NCBI GenBank assembly: GCA_020080175.1
Contig: JAGHQL010000118.1
Location: 1-64,000 of the forward strand
From: Glutinoglossum americanum
Lineage: Eukaryota; Ascomycota; Geoglossomycetes; Geoglossales; Geoglossaceae
Direction: 5' to 3'
Length of the DNA: 64,000 nucleotides
The notes beneath the pieces are model-generated. The model was not told where the DNA came from. It ran no database searches and saw nothing but the letters and a program-made list of their open reading frames with translations. A program made the position numbers and the translations under genes. Positions 47,592 to 59,533 of the stretch are shown one piece after another (the stretch's first letter is position 1; each line of letters begins with the position of its first letter).

Positions 47592-48008
47592 TTTTTTGTA
47601 AGTGACGGAGACTGTTGCTGGGTGGCATTTAGTGGTTTGTCAGGGGTAAGGATAGTTGATATGATACCCCTTTGCCACCGCATATGAGGGGGGGAATGGT
47701 TTTCTGTTCATAGAGACAGCGGGTTAGGTACATTTGGAGGTCTCTCTCCGAAAGGCAGTCTCTAATGTCATCGCTAACATCCCCATTCATGCCCTAACAA
47801 GAAACTATCAATAAAACGCCGGGCCCAAATGTGGTGAAGCCATGTCTGTCCGTCTGTCCACCACCCCTGCCTTCCCTAGTCTGCCACGTCGATTGTCATT
47901 CCGAGACATGAGTCAATTTTTTTTAACACCCCGTCGTTGCATCGTCGCATAAGAAGTCTCGTACAGTGAAAAGGAGATTTGGTAGATATAGGGACCAGGA
48001 TAGATATC
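47592..48008. other. Convergent 3' region
   Basis: About 420 bases between the 3' ends of RAD1 and the eIF1A gene. No feature recognised. Confidence 0.5.
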
Positions 48009-48737
48009 CTAGATCTCGTCGACGTCGATTTCCTTCTCGTTGCCACTGTCATCGCGATCCTCGTCGAACTCAAAGTTACAGTCATCGCCAGCCTCGTGGC
48101 CGTAGCTGTGCCAAATCAGTATGCCAGGTCCGCTGAAAAAGTGAAAAAACAATCACGTACGTGTCAGTCTCGTTAATCTTTGCGCTTTCAGGCAGCTCTC
48201 CGTAGGCCTTCAAACTCCTGGCTTCATCTGCTGAGTACTTGAGGATGACATCGCCCTTCTCGTCCTGGTAGTCACGAAGGGAGAGCAAGATGATGTCGCC
48301 TTGGTTGATCCAGACTTTCTTGCGGAGTTTACCGCGGATGTGGGCGAGGCGTTTTTCGCCGTCGAAGCAGAGGGCCTCGAGGCGGCCGTTGCCGAGCATT
48401 TTTACGACTTGGGCGTACTCTGAGAGGAAGCGTTTGTTAGTTATATATTAACATAGCCGTGGGACGGGCTCGCGGACTCGGTGTCGCGACAATATTTTAG
48501 ATTTCAAGACTCACCTTGGCCTTCTTCTTTGAAGGTCAACTCCCGTTTCTCATTGTCGTTCTCATTCTTCCCTCTGCGCCGATTCTTACCGCCCTATCGT
48601 AGAATAGAAGTGTCAGCACAGGGATTTGTGCGGAGATCCGGTCTGAGGTTTGCGCCGCTCAGGGCTAAGGAATAGAAATGTTCTGGGACAGCGAGACGGG
48701 AGTGAAAGTGACGAACCTTTCCCTTATTCTTTGGCAT
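48009..48737 (-). CDS. TIF11: Translation initiation factor eIF1A
   Basis: Exons 48737-48717, 48593-48515, 48419-48161 and 48132-48009 (minus strand) join in phase to 160 residues. The basic N-terminal tail is [17 protein letters not shown]. The OB fold follows: [60 protein letters not shown] and [19 protein letters not shown]. The acidic C-terminal tail reads [18 protein letters not shown] and ends VDVDEI-like (IDVDEI). It binds the A site of the 40S subunit during scanning and start-codon selection. The last exon between the OB fold and the acidic tail ([16 protein letters not shown]) is unusual in sequence, so the last splice site is a little less certain than the rest. Confidence 0.94.
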
Positions 48738-49113
48738 AATTTAGTGGCCCTGCTGTTGGATATTACTTGGTGTTCTCTTGTTGTGGTGACAAGTTGTTGT
48801 CGCTGCAGGAAGTGGCAGTCGGGGTGGGGCTTTTTGCCGCTGTGATCACCAATGGGTTTATGTGGAGGGGTGAAGGGGTGAAGGCGCCGCTTATTAAGAC
48901 TGCATGATAGGGCGGCATCCATTCTTTGCTTAGGGCTTAGGGCTTGTGCATTCATTTCCCCAACTACTACTACTTTCGCTATCATAACCTTCATCACTTC
49001 AACCACCACCGCCACCACCACCACCACCACCACTTCTACCACTACCACCCCCCTTTATACAGGAATCCCCTTGATGGCCTTGACACCGGTTGCTCCATTG
49101 ACATTATTTTATT
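48738..49113. promoter_or_regulatory. Divergent promoter region with CCA trinucleotide tract
   Basis: The 376 bases between divergent start codons hold an imperfect (CCA)n tract at 49002-49050, close to the plus-strand gene. It may be part of its leader. Confidence 0.5.
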
Positions 49114-49617
49114 ATGGTCAACGCCAACACCTTCCTTAGCAAACTACGCAGAACCTGGACCCCAGTTCACGGCATAACTAGCGCCATCCTTCAAATTTCT
49201 CGAGACCAACTCATCCTTAAAAACCACCTCAAACTCAAGCAATTCAATGCACACCCGGATGCACTGAATTATCGCGTTGTTACGACTCCCAAAACTGTAT
49301 CCAAGTATAAGACCGTTAGATCATGGGTCACTAGGCGGGTGAATAATGCGTTCACTGAGGCACTTCGGGATAAGGGCTTTGATAAACTTGGGAGACGCGT
49401 CGATGGACCAGAGAATGCAGGCCACAGCAGTGCTGGACAACTTGAGAGCTTGACCGGCACGGTTATTGTTCAGCTAAATGCAAACGCGGTGACCATTAAG
49501 TTTGGTGCGTTGAAGAAAGAGATGGATCTGGCAGTAGATGCTGTTGCTAAATTCTGCTCCAAGAATAAAGACGGCAGAGGGAATTGGAAGAGAAGACCGA
49601 GTTTAGAACCTCGATAA
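49114..49617 (+). CDS. Hypothetical 167-residue basic protein
   Basis: I do not recognise this protein. It is a single open exon with an ATG start in a divergent arrangement with eIF1A. It begins MVNANTFLSKLRRTWTPVHG and is strongly basic. The sequence looks folded rather than random: ITSAILQISRDQLILKNHLK, YRVVTTPKTVSKYKTVRSWV, TRRVNNAFTEALRDKGFDK and TVIVQLNANAVTIKF. The first segment could be an amphipathic mitochondrial targeting helix. No domain or catalytic motif is visible. Start at 49114 is the first ATG after the CCA tract. CHS5 begins only 156 bases downstream on the same strand. Confidence 0.55.
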   Translation: MVNANTFLSKLRRTWTPVHGITSAILQISRDQLILKNHLKLKQFNAHPDALNYRVVTTPKTVSKYKTVRSWVTRRVNNAFTEALRDKGFDKLGRRVDGPENAGHSSAGQLESLTGTVIVQLNANAVTIKFGALKKEMDLAVDAVAKFCSKNKDGRGNWKRRPSLEPR

Positions 49618-49773
49618 ATACTCTTAAAATCTCTATGAAGGGCAATTCGCGTTCATCAGTAGGATAAAAGCGGCACTTCGCTTGCCGAGACAAATCTTCA
49701 ATCCGTTCGATCCTCGACTCTACTAGGACAAGGGCGACAGAAACAACATTCAAATTAATCAATATTTTTCACG

Positions 49774-51047
49774 ATGCTGATATCTCTCACGGTTGGAAAG
49801 GTCGACGCTGGCGTAGCCGTGCTCTTGACACAAGACAAGAGGCTTGTAGGTCGCCAGCAATGCTCATGGTCATCGTTGCAACCTGCTATTAGCATGTGCT
49901 GACAAGTAATCACTATTAGATCGAATTCCCCTCCATTCTTCTTCCTCCAAACATCTCTTCGGGTTCCATCGTTGATATCACCGTTGCTCGTAATCTGTCC
50001 TCTGAAGCCGCTTCACAATCCGCCTTCCAATCTCTACAAAACGAAATCTTCACTACGTTTGGCCAGCGATCTCCCTCGCCGCCTATCCTTCGGTGTCGTA
50101 ATGCCACTCAGACCTCTGTGGTGCTGGAGTGGGATCCCATCCAGCTTGCGACAGCTGAATTGCGTAGCCTGAGCCTCTACCGTAATGGAAGCAAGGCGGG
50201 AAGCATTCCCCGACCGACTGAGGTTCAGTCGACGAAGATAAGCGGCTTAGCAGTCGATACGGAATACGTCTTCCACCTCGTGTTACGAACGTCAGCCGGG
50301 ACGTACGCAAGTGAGAAGCTGGCAGTTAGAACGCACAAGATGACCGATCTCTCTGGCATTACTATCACCCCAGGAGTCCTTCCAGCGCAGCTTCGTGATA
50401 GCTTAGAGACAGCAGTTGAGCGGATTGGCGCAAAGCTAATCGACACCGTCCGGATCGACACGACACATTTCGTTTGTATTGAAGGCCGGGGTCAGATGTG
50501 GGAGAAGGCAGTAGAAATGAATATCCCAGTTGTTAGACCAGAGTGGGTTGAAGGCTGTGAGCGCGAGGGGAGAATAGTCGGCGTCAGAGGCTATTATTTG
50601 AACGCGGATCCTAGGCTGAGGCAAGTGGGGCAGGGCGTGGGAATCCAGAACCAAAGCCAGGAAGGAGGACGGCAGTCTACTCAGTCTCGGAATTCCCGCG
50701 TGCTACAACAACCTTCACCTCAACAGCAGACATCACCGCCAGTTCCAACCGAATCTCACGGTGAAGAATCTCCCGTAGACGGGCCATCACACGGAAGCCC
50801 TACGCCGGCCCAGCCAAACGGCACAACTAACAGCTCTCCCGCCAGCCCACCGCCCCCTCCACCCCCCAAGGACGGTCGCCCTACTGAGCCAAAGCGAGCA
50901 GGTGAGGAAGAACATAAAGTGCGCAGGGAAGATGGAGACCGCCTCCGGAAACCGACTGGAAGAGCTTCTAGTAGTGATTCTATGGAGGAGGGTGGTGGTG
51001 GCCATACCCCTGGTGATGGAGCTAGTTTCAGCGAAGTTGCGCTCTAG
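49774..51047 (+). CDS. CHS5: Exomer subunit Chs5 (FN3-BRCT protein)
   Basis: Exons 49774-49845 and 49920-51047 join in phase to 399 residues. The N-terminus MLISLTVGKVDAGVAVLLTQ is the Chs5 dimerisation segment that contacts Chs6-family partners, continuing IEFPSILLPPNISSGSIVDI. An FN3 domain spans roughly residues 80-170 (SVVLEWDPIQLATAELRSLS, YVFHLVLRTSAGTYASEKL). A BRCT domain follows (LSGITITPGVLPAQLRDSLE, PVVRPEWVEGCEREGRIV). These bind Arf1 at the trans-Golgi, where exomer exports chitin synthase Chs3 and other cargo. The C-terminal 130 residues are low complexity (Gln/Pro/Ser, then charged) and much shorter than the long charged tail of the yeast protein. Confidence 0.95.
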
Positions 51048-52125
51048 TATTTTCCTTTGGCTTCTATATCCCTACCCAGAGCGTGTGCAGCAGCTCGTCT
51101 AGCTAGTTTTTCCCGTCTCGTCTATCCGTCCGTTCATCTCTTCTACCCTCCCTCATATCTTAAACAAGACTAAGGCTAACCCCGCATACCTCTATCTATA
51201 TTTTTTCAGACCAACAACAAATCCCATCACGGTTCCTGGCCTGGCATGGCGTGTTGCATGGAGGGCTGTTTTTATCACTTCCTAATTCAGTTACCGATTT
51301 ATCCTCCCACCGACTGTCCTACCCGTTGGCTGTATTTCTAGATCTTAGAAAAAAAAGAGAAAAAGATTGGGTTTCGTGACATGCCGTGCATGCATGGGGT
51401 GATTGCCTATGTGATATCCTGATATGTGATTGGTTTCCGTCGCTGCATACGCGTTCTATGGAGGTAGGTCAGTAACTAGTCTAATCTGAAGGTGGGTAGG
51501 ATAGTAAATGCCTCGTCGACTAGTGCATATAGGGTTTACGGCGATATTCATATACGGGTGTTCAACCATAATCTTAACGGTCCCCAGCCATATTCACGTG
51601 AGAAAAGGGCCTCTATTCAACACCATCAATGATAGGTACTTCAATTACCCCAATAGTAAAAAAACTCCCCAAGTCATCGTATCAATGCTTTGAAAGAAAT
51701 GCAATCCCCCTCGCCACGCACGTTCAAGATTTGACTAAACCCCCAGAAAAAAATTTTGAAAGCGGGGAATCTAGACGTATAAGGTTCAGGAATGAAGACC
51801 GGAATTGGCGTTTGGGGTGGGTGAGCTTTTATGGGAATCTAGGAAGCAAAACCATCTGCTGAGAGAAAAACGAAAATCCTGTCCGTGATGCACCTGCTTC
51901 GAGCATAGATCTGGTATCTTGCTGCGAGTATCTTCCCAGTAACTAATCTCCTCTCCCAGCTAAATGGCCTCTTTGCTATATTGTTTCCCTAGTAAACCCA
52001 CCTCCTAACTAAACCAACACCAGCAAAACAAATCTCCCAGACGCCAAGTTCTCCTACTCTCTGTCATCAACTATCAGCTTTCACTTCTCAGTAAAGAGAT
52101 TTTCGCACATACATACGTGTGATAG
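51048..52125. other. Convergent intergenic region
   Basis: About 1.1 kb between the 3' ends of CHS5 and the DNA methyltransferase gene. Short frames only; no gene supported. Confidence 0.5.
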
Positions 52126-55100
52126 CTATTCGACACCATCCACCTTTTTCAAATGTTTGATGATCTCATCGTAGAATGCTTTGACCGCACAAGGCGGGAC
52201 TGCATTCCCAATCTGCCTCTTGACTGCGTTCCCTGCGAACTTGTGCTCCAACGGGAATCCCTGAAGGCACGCAAATTCACGGAGTGTAAAGTCTCTCTTG
52301 CCAGAGGGGTGATAGTTCCCCACGCCGCCGCTGCAAGTGATGGTGTACTTAAGGGGTGTGTCCCCGTCCCATGGTGGGAAGGCACGGGGAATAGCGGAGT
52401 TATGATTAGAGAAATTGTCTGGGATGCTGTTCAGCACCTGGTTTACTGTCACGGCAGTCTCCGGGGTATGAGTAGGTTTCGGGTAAGGAGGTAGGCTCTC
52501 CCCGGGACTATCTTCCGTCAGTCCTTAAGGAATTTCGCGCCGAGGGAGTAACAAGAAGCTTACCAGGAAGCTAGAAGGATCAGCCGTTTCCTAGCCTGGG
52601 GTAACCCATAGTCGGCCATACTCAGCAATTTCCACCGGACACTGAACCCTAGGTCCACGATCATGTGGATCATTGCTGAGAACCACAGATCTCTACGTTC
52701 CAACAGACCCGACGTCTGCTCCAAGGTGACAACTCTGGGTTTGGCCTTCTTGATTATGGCCGCGATTCCAAGGAATGACGCTTCATTGGATTCGTCGTCC
52801 TTTCCAGCGACGGTATGCGCCGCCGAAAAGGGCTGGCAAGGAGGGGAAAGATGAAGGATATCAACTTTATGGTCTTCATCTTGAAGCTGGGTAAACAAGT
52901 CCGCACTTGAGTGATAGGCATGTGCTCCGAAAAAGTTAGATTGATAAGAAGCGATAGGGTTCACACCGAAATCAAAACCCCATTCTACTCGCAGACCGGC
53001 CATTTTTGCGCCTCGTGAGGTGCCACCAGCCCCACAAAACGCATCTCCAAAAGTGTATCGTTGGGTCTGGTTCTGACGACATGTGAAAGGCGATCTGGCC
53101 CCTGATGGGCTGCTGGGGCGAGAGGTCGCAGGAGTCGCAAGATTATTTTTCGAGAGTTTCGCTGAACCATGAGCAGCAGGGTATAGCATACCCGCTTCGG
53201 TGGCCTTCCATGTTTGGTTTTCAGATTCACGAAATGCAGGTGTCCTGGACGGATCAAGCTTCGTATGGTTAGGGGCGAACGGGTCAGGGCTCTGGAATGC
53301 TGTTGGAGCTTTGAATAAACGACGCCTTGTAGGGATCGACCGCGTGTCTGATATTAGAAGTTCAGCCGGAAGCTCAACAACGTCATCGTCCTCACGAAGG
53401 GTCCTCTTTCGCCTTCGCGACAACATGCTCACTGGTGTAGACGGCGGGGTAATCGGAGCATGGGTATGTTTTAGGGCCGAGATTACCGTAGCAGGGGTAA
53501 AGGAACAGTTGACTTCAGTTTCCAGGGTCCCCAACTTCGATCTATTGACCACATGGACCCCGTAAAGTTCTGGAGACACTGACCTCATCGCACAGTGACG
53601 TTTTGTTGGCTGACCTGCCGAAGATTCGCTCTGTATACGCTTGGAAATGGAGTTCGGCGAAGGGATTTCCTCCACATCGTCTTCGCTTTCGGGGATGGAA
53701 ACTGTCTCCACACTCACTTTTGCTTGAGTGTTGTTGGAGATCTGGTGGAGGACTTCTACCTTCGCCAATACACCAGCCCGACGCTGCCGTTTCTGCACAG
53801 TTGGGGAGACCGAGTCCAAGCTAATAGGCGATGAGGCCCTTGTCCCAGAGCCCAACCGCGAGGAAGAAGCCACCAGACCCCCAGGGCTTGCCGCACTCCC
53901 TGGTGTGAGCATAGGGATGTTTCCAATAGACCACTTGTCTTGACTTTGATTCATGTCCACCCCCGTGAGCCTCCTCTCCGCTCGGTCAAAGGCAAGTTCC
54001 CCGTCCAGGAAACCCTTGCGTGACCCACCCCTCATCGTAACTCCTCGCCAGGCATAACGCGACTCTTCGTCACTCCTACAGGAGTTTGGATCAGCCTCAC
54101 TAGAATTCAGCCACACGGCAGCTTTTTCGCTCCAAGCGCCAGGCATCCTAAACTTGTCACGCTTGTAAAAGACGACGTATTTCTGCCGGCAAACAAGAAC
54201 AGCCTCATGATAGACCCGGTCCCCGGGAAGGCGGACATCGTTGCTGACTCGAAAGCTACGCTCAGGAAACTGCAAGTTCGTCAAAATCAGCTTTCTCACC
54301 TTCTTGTACTCGCTCAAAGACACATCTTCTAACCCCTGACGACAAGTTTCCACTCCATCACCAGTCCGGAACTGTTGATTATCGATTAACTTATCATCTT
54401 CAGCCAAATCGATAACCAAGCACAGCTCATTAGCATTTTTCTTCAGAATTCCGTTCATATCCGACACGCGCCTAAACCTCCAACCTCTCAAGAATACTTC
54501 TGTTGTCTCCTTGTCTTTATGGATAGACTTGATTCGAATGAAATCGCCATCCTCAAGTTCGATAGACTTATTTGGTTTTAGTTTGACCGACCCTTCGATC
54601 CATTCCGAGAGCGTCTCCATTAGACGATTGTTTAGAGGCGGCAGCATGGTGTTGTCGTGATTGGCGCTGATGGTGGTCAAAGGCTGTGAAGGAATGGTCT
54701 TGCTGTCTTCTTTAGAGAGATCGATGCCGCGTTGAGGAAATGATATGTCCTTGCGATCGCCGGCAGATCCGACGGGTGTCGTTTTTTTGAGAGACGAAGT
54801 TGTTGATTGTGCAGGAAAGATCGAAAAGGAAGAATCTTGAGGCCCCGGAGGGCTACAGTGGATTGGAAGGCCCTTAGATGGCGATTTCGGAATAGAAGTA
54901 GGAGGGTTCAACTGCACGGGGCAGAGCACACTGTGGGGTGCTATCAGAGTGGATATGTTAACAATCAGCTGCTTATCCCAGAGTAACTTAGTTAAGAGCC
55001 AGGAAAAACTATACATGCAAAAGGGAAATGCCACAATGCAACTAGAGGAAGTGTTATATCTGACGGGCATTGCGAAGAGGACGCGGTTGTGAGGAGAGAG

Positions 55101-55602
55101 GCATCAGTAAAGTAGGGATAGTTGGGCTCCTTTACCAGGTTACCTATCTAAGGGGTGAGTAAGAAACTGGAAGGGCTTCAAAATGTATGAACAACTTCGA
55201 AATCGCAAATAGAACGGTAGCAAATACCGAGACTCGGGGTCCTCTGGAGATGTAGATGTAGGCGTTGGCAGGTTGCGGAGGACTAAGGTAGTAGTAGTCG
55301 TGGTATGTAGAATAAGAGTACGGATACAGAAGACAGAAGAGGACAGGATGCGGGGTGGATTCACAAGGCCACGAGTAGGATGCAGCGAACACAAAGAGCA
55401 GGGGCGAGAAAACGTAGGGAAGTCAACTCTGGCACATAAAATGGCCGATAGCGTGCATTATAGGAATATATTGGAAAGGGTATATAGAAACACCGCAAGT
55501 TCGCGAAGACTTCACTTTGGACTCACTTGGTCTTGACACCATGTTGTCGTCATCTTCAATAACTATGCCATCGCCTTCTCGAGAGCCAGCTGGGATATCC
55601 AT
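52126..55602 (-). CDS. RID/Masc1-type C5-cytosine DNA methyltransferase
   Basis: Proposed exons 55602-55527, 55143-55065, 54930-52564 and 52507-52126 (minus strand) join in phase to 967 residues. The first two exons (MDIPAGSREGDGIVIEDDDN; VKEPNYPYFTDASLL) rest on splice signals and phase only; a start at 55070 reading straight through is the alternative. The middle region has an ordered block (SIELEDGDFIRIKSIHKDKE, TEVFLRGWRFRRVSDM) as in fungal RID proteins. The catalytic domain shows motif I FGDAFCGAGGTSRGAKMAGL, motif IV SPPCQPFSAAHT with the catalytic Cys, motif VI with LEQTSG in place of the usual ENV, motif VIII QARKRLILLAS, and motifs IX-X FACLQGFP and KRQIGNAVPP. EQT and a short target-recognition segment define the RID/Masc1 group, required for RIP in Neurospora and MIP and sexual development in Ascobolus. 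The protein would act in the nucleus. Confidence 0.9.
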
Positions 55603-57635
55603 GGCGCTGATAGTTGATTTTGGAGGTTCTTGGACAAATCTCTCCTCCACCAGATCGAGCAATATGACCGCCAGGAGAGTGTATTTCCAATGATAGGGTT
55701 TAGTTTCGCAAAACCGGCAGCTTGTCGAGAATCGTACGATACCGCGAATCTTCAGAGAAAAAAGCAGGAGGCTACAGCCACTTGTAATCACGAGTGCTTT
55801 GAGGTTTGACCGAAGAAACAATCGGGTACGAATGGCTACGGCTTCAAACCTCCGTCAATGGAGAAGCACTTCGAGATAGGTGATGCGATGCTCGAAACCC
55901 CCGCTCCAGCCCGCGAGAGCCAATGGATTCCCAGGAGTAATAACCCTCTCCGTGCTAAGCTCCCCAGGAGTCGGTACAGGATTGGGTGTCAGTTTTCAGG
56001 CTACTAGAACCAGTCTATTCAAGTTTGGTGATCTCTGGGCAATACAAAACCTGGATAAGCACACAAATATATGATACCTGGCGCGGAGGGCTAGAAAAAT
56101 GAGAGCAGCTTAAAAGCTCTGAATTCTTCGATTTCGTTTCCAATCCCAAAAAAATGTAGATATGCAGCGGAATCTCCATCCCCAATATACAGGTCTCTAG
56201 CAAACAATCCAGGTAAATCATTCGTCGTTATGGATGTAGCTCTCCCGAAGGCCTCCGTCTTCCCGAAAGGGACTAGCAATGCTCAGTCACCAAAGCCAAA
56301 CTACAGATACTCAAACCACAGTAGATGGATACCCCCAGCCGCTATCAAAGCGATTGTAGCCCTATATAAAGGAATACTATTAAAAGCGGCGTGGCCACAG
56401 GGTATCTGCTCTCATCGCCTGCGGGCTGATGGTGAGTTTTCTGTGAAGTCGCCGACGTGCAGAACGGGAAGGACTGAAAGGATGGAGGCAGCTGCAGTAT
56501 CAAGTGATATCAAAACAACATCGCAGCGAAACGAAACGCAGCTAATCGGCGGTATGAACTATGCAGTTGCATGTGTTATGAACAATTTTCATGTTGATAG
56601 ATGTAAGATCCAGGTGGACATCAGGGGATACCGGCCCATTAGCTAATGAGAAAGCCAGGCGACCTAGATTTGACCAGATTTAATCAGATGAGATTGAGGG
56701 AGATTGATATGCGTCCTGTTGGTCGTGACTTACACCACCGCAAACTAATGCATATTTCCCTAGAGCTATCGCGAAAGCCCCACAGAGAGTATATTATCCG
56801 ACATGTTGCCTAGTGGGAAGCACCGTGAAGAGGTCACCCCCGGCCATGGAACGATGTCGTTACCGACCAGCACACTGCGACCATGCCCGTAGTTCACCGG
56901 CAAGGTGATGGAGAACATGTCCCAATTCCCAGATATTGGAATCGTCGCCTAAGCAGTCAGCCGGCAATACCCGTCTAACGTCTTGGCACCCCATCAAAAC
57001 TTTCCGGGCCAAAAATTTTTTTTGGGAGTTTCAGACTTCCCGGAGGCTCTTATCGCCCACCAAACACAACGAAAACATTCCCATTTTCCTACTACTAAAC
57101 AGCGTGCCGAGTGTGCCGGCTATTGCGCACCATATTCGGCACAGAGGCAGTTAGCATGCTCTTATAAACTCACATTGCCACAGCTAGTGTGTTTAGACAA
57201 GAGAATAAATTCCACTTTCGGGCATTTTCTCTATACCTCCAACGCTTATCCTCTTGTGGGAATAGCGATTGATAACTGCAGACACACTGGAAGACCTTGA
57301 CGGCTGCTAGCCAACATGCAACAAACAATGTCTCGATAAACCTCACAGCGCCAGAACCCCATTGCTATCTTATCCGGCGTGCGAACAACTTAGATTTCCG
57401 GTTATCTAGGACCTCCCTAAGTGAGTATTACCAATTTTTTCTGACCTCCATCCACTACATTTCCATGATGAACTCCTTTTTTTTTTAGATGTTAGACTTC
57501 CGAGAACTACTTTGCGGAAATAATCTAGTTCTGAAAACCTCCATATCATAGTCTTGCTCTAATATTCCCAATGATGGTAGATATTCGATACTAACGGTTC
57601 AAGTTCCATAAGTTCCCGTCTACACAACTCCTACA
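55603..57635. other. 2.0 kb intergenic region, no gene supported
   Basis: It holds the promoters of the methyltransferase and of ADE4. A plus-strand frame at 56230-56646 and a minus-strand frame at 56091-56279 are open but show no family pattern. The long 5' space before ADE4 may carry purine-responsive control, but no site was assigned. Confidence 0.45.
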
Positions 57636-59533
57636 ATGTGTGGCATTCTTGCTCTCATCCTTGCAGATCCCTCTGCGTCTGCCGCGGTCGAGCTTCACGA
57701 AGCACTCTATCTTCTACAACATCGTGGTCAAGATGCCTGTGGTATCGCGACATGCGCCTCAGGTGGTCGCATTTACCAGTGCAAGGGCAATGGCATGGCC
57801 GCGAAGGTCTTCCATGACGGATCACGGGTGGCTTATCTCCCCGGATTCATGGGTCTAGGCCACCTTCGATACCCAACTGCTGGGAGTAGCGCCTGTGCAG
57901 AAGCACAGCCTTTCTATGTCAATAGTCCGTATGGTATCTGCTTTGCGCACAACGGGAACCTTATAAACGCTCAGGAACTGAAGGGTTTTCTGGATTACGA
58001 GGCACATAGACATATCAACACCGACAGCGATAGCGAGCTCATGCTTAATGTATTCGCTGCTGAGCTGAATGAGACGAAGAAGGCACGTGTAAATGAAGAG
58101 GATCTATTCGCTAGTCTGGAGAGAACGTATAGGAGGTGTGTTGGCGGTTGGGCGTGTGCTGCCATGCTTGCTGGTACCGTCCTGTTCCTTGTCTAATAAA
58201 AGCAACTTGGCTAAACAGCGCAGGCTTTGGACTCATTGGCTTCCGCGATCCGTACGGTATCCGACCGCTTGTTCTTGGTTCGCGTCCTTCACTTGATGGC
58301 TGCGGCACGGACTACATGATGGCTTCGGAGTCTGTTGCGCTGGATCAGCTAGACTTTAGGGACTTTGTCGATATTCAACCCGGTCAAGCCGTGATCATCA
58401 AGAAAGGCTCCCCGCCTATCTTTCGGCAAGTGCATGCGCAACTAGCGTACTCTCCGGACATCTTTGAATATGTCTACTTTGCCCGGCCGGATACAGTCAT
58501 GGATGGAATTAGCGTGCATAGAAGCCGCCAGAACATGGGTTATAAGCTCGCGGATACCATACTTACTACGCTAGGTGAAGAGGAAGTCAAGAGCATTGAT
58601 GTGGTGATTCCAATTCCGGAAACATCAAACACATCAGCATTATCCGTCGCCCAACGACTTAATATCCCTTATTGCCAAGGTTTCGTCAAGAACCGCTACA
58701 TCTTCCGAACCTTCATCATGCCAGGACAGAAATTGAGACAAAAAACCGTTCGTCGGAAATTAAACGCGATGAAGACAGAATTTGAGGGGAGGAATGTGCT
58801 TTTGGTCGACGACAGTATTGTGCGGGGAACTACAAGTAGAGAAATTGTCAACATGGCCCGAGATGCGGGCGCAAGAAAGGTTATTTTCGCTAGTTGTGCT
58901 CCCCCAATCACGTATGGCTCCCCACAGACCCCTTTACACACGGCTATTCGGCCTAACAAAACTAGGCACGCACACATATACGGAATTGACCTCGCGTCCC
59001 CGCGCGAGCTCGTTGCACACGACCGTGACCGTTTCCAAATAGCTGCTCACATCGGAGCTGATTCTGTAATCTACCAAACTCTTTCAGATCTAAAACTTGC
59101 ATGTGCCGAGCTTTCTCCTCGAGATCCCGCAACTCAAGAATTCGAGGTTGGGGTATTCTGTGGGAAGTACGTAACTCCAGTTGACTCGGGTTATTTCGAG
59201 AGACTAGAGCGGATCCGAGGGGAGAGCAAAAAGCTGAGAATTCGGGAGAGTGCGAGGGAGGCAGTGATGAATGGGAGCGCGGGTGAGAGAGAGGTAAGGA
59301 TGGCGGCGAAGGGGGTGGAAGTAGATGAGTACGGGACAGTAATCCCTATTGAAGATGATAGGCAAGGGGCAGTAACCCCAATCAATGGTCTACGTACGAA
59401 GGGGTGCCGGGGACTCCGAAGTGGCGGGTCGGTTCATGAGGATACAGAGGAGACAGTCAGGGAGCGGATGGATATCAGCCTCCACAATTTTGGCGACTAT
59501 CCTGAGAGAGGGTATGGTTCCCTCCAAACCTAG
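57636..59533 (+). CDS. ADE4: Amidophosphoribosyltransferase (purine synthesis step 1)
   Basis: Exons 57636-58173 and 58224-59533 join in phase to 615 residues. The start [20 protein letters not shown] places the Ntn nucleophile Cys directly after Met, so no propeptide is needed. The glutaminase domain continues [28 protein letters not shown] and [10 protein letters not shown]. The phosphoribosyltransferase domain has [48 protein letters not shown] and the PRPP loop [18 protein letters not shown]. It converts PRPP and glutamine to phosphoribosylamine in the cytosol. The C-terminal 100 residues after [17 protein letters not shown] are a charged, probably disordered extension, making it longer than the yeast enzyme. 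Confidence 0.97.

Noticed and set aside
49002-49050. CCA trinucleotide tract considered as a CRISPR-like or coding His/Thr repeat
   Set aside because: Units have no spacers and the tract lies upstream of the ATG; it is a simple microsatellite.
56230-56646. 138-residue plus-strand frame before ADE4
   Set aside because: No recognisable family, no clear promoter or splice signals; overlaps another open frame on the other strand.
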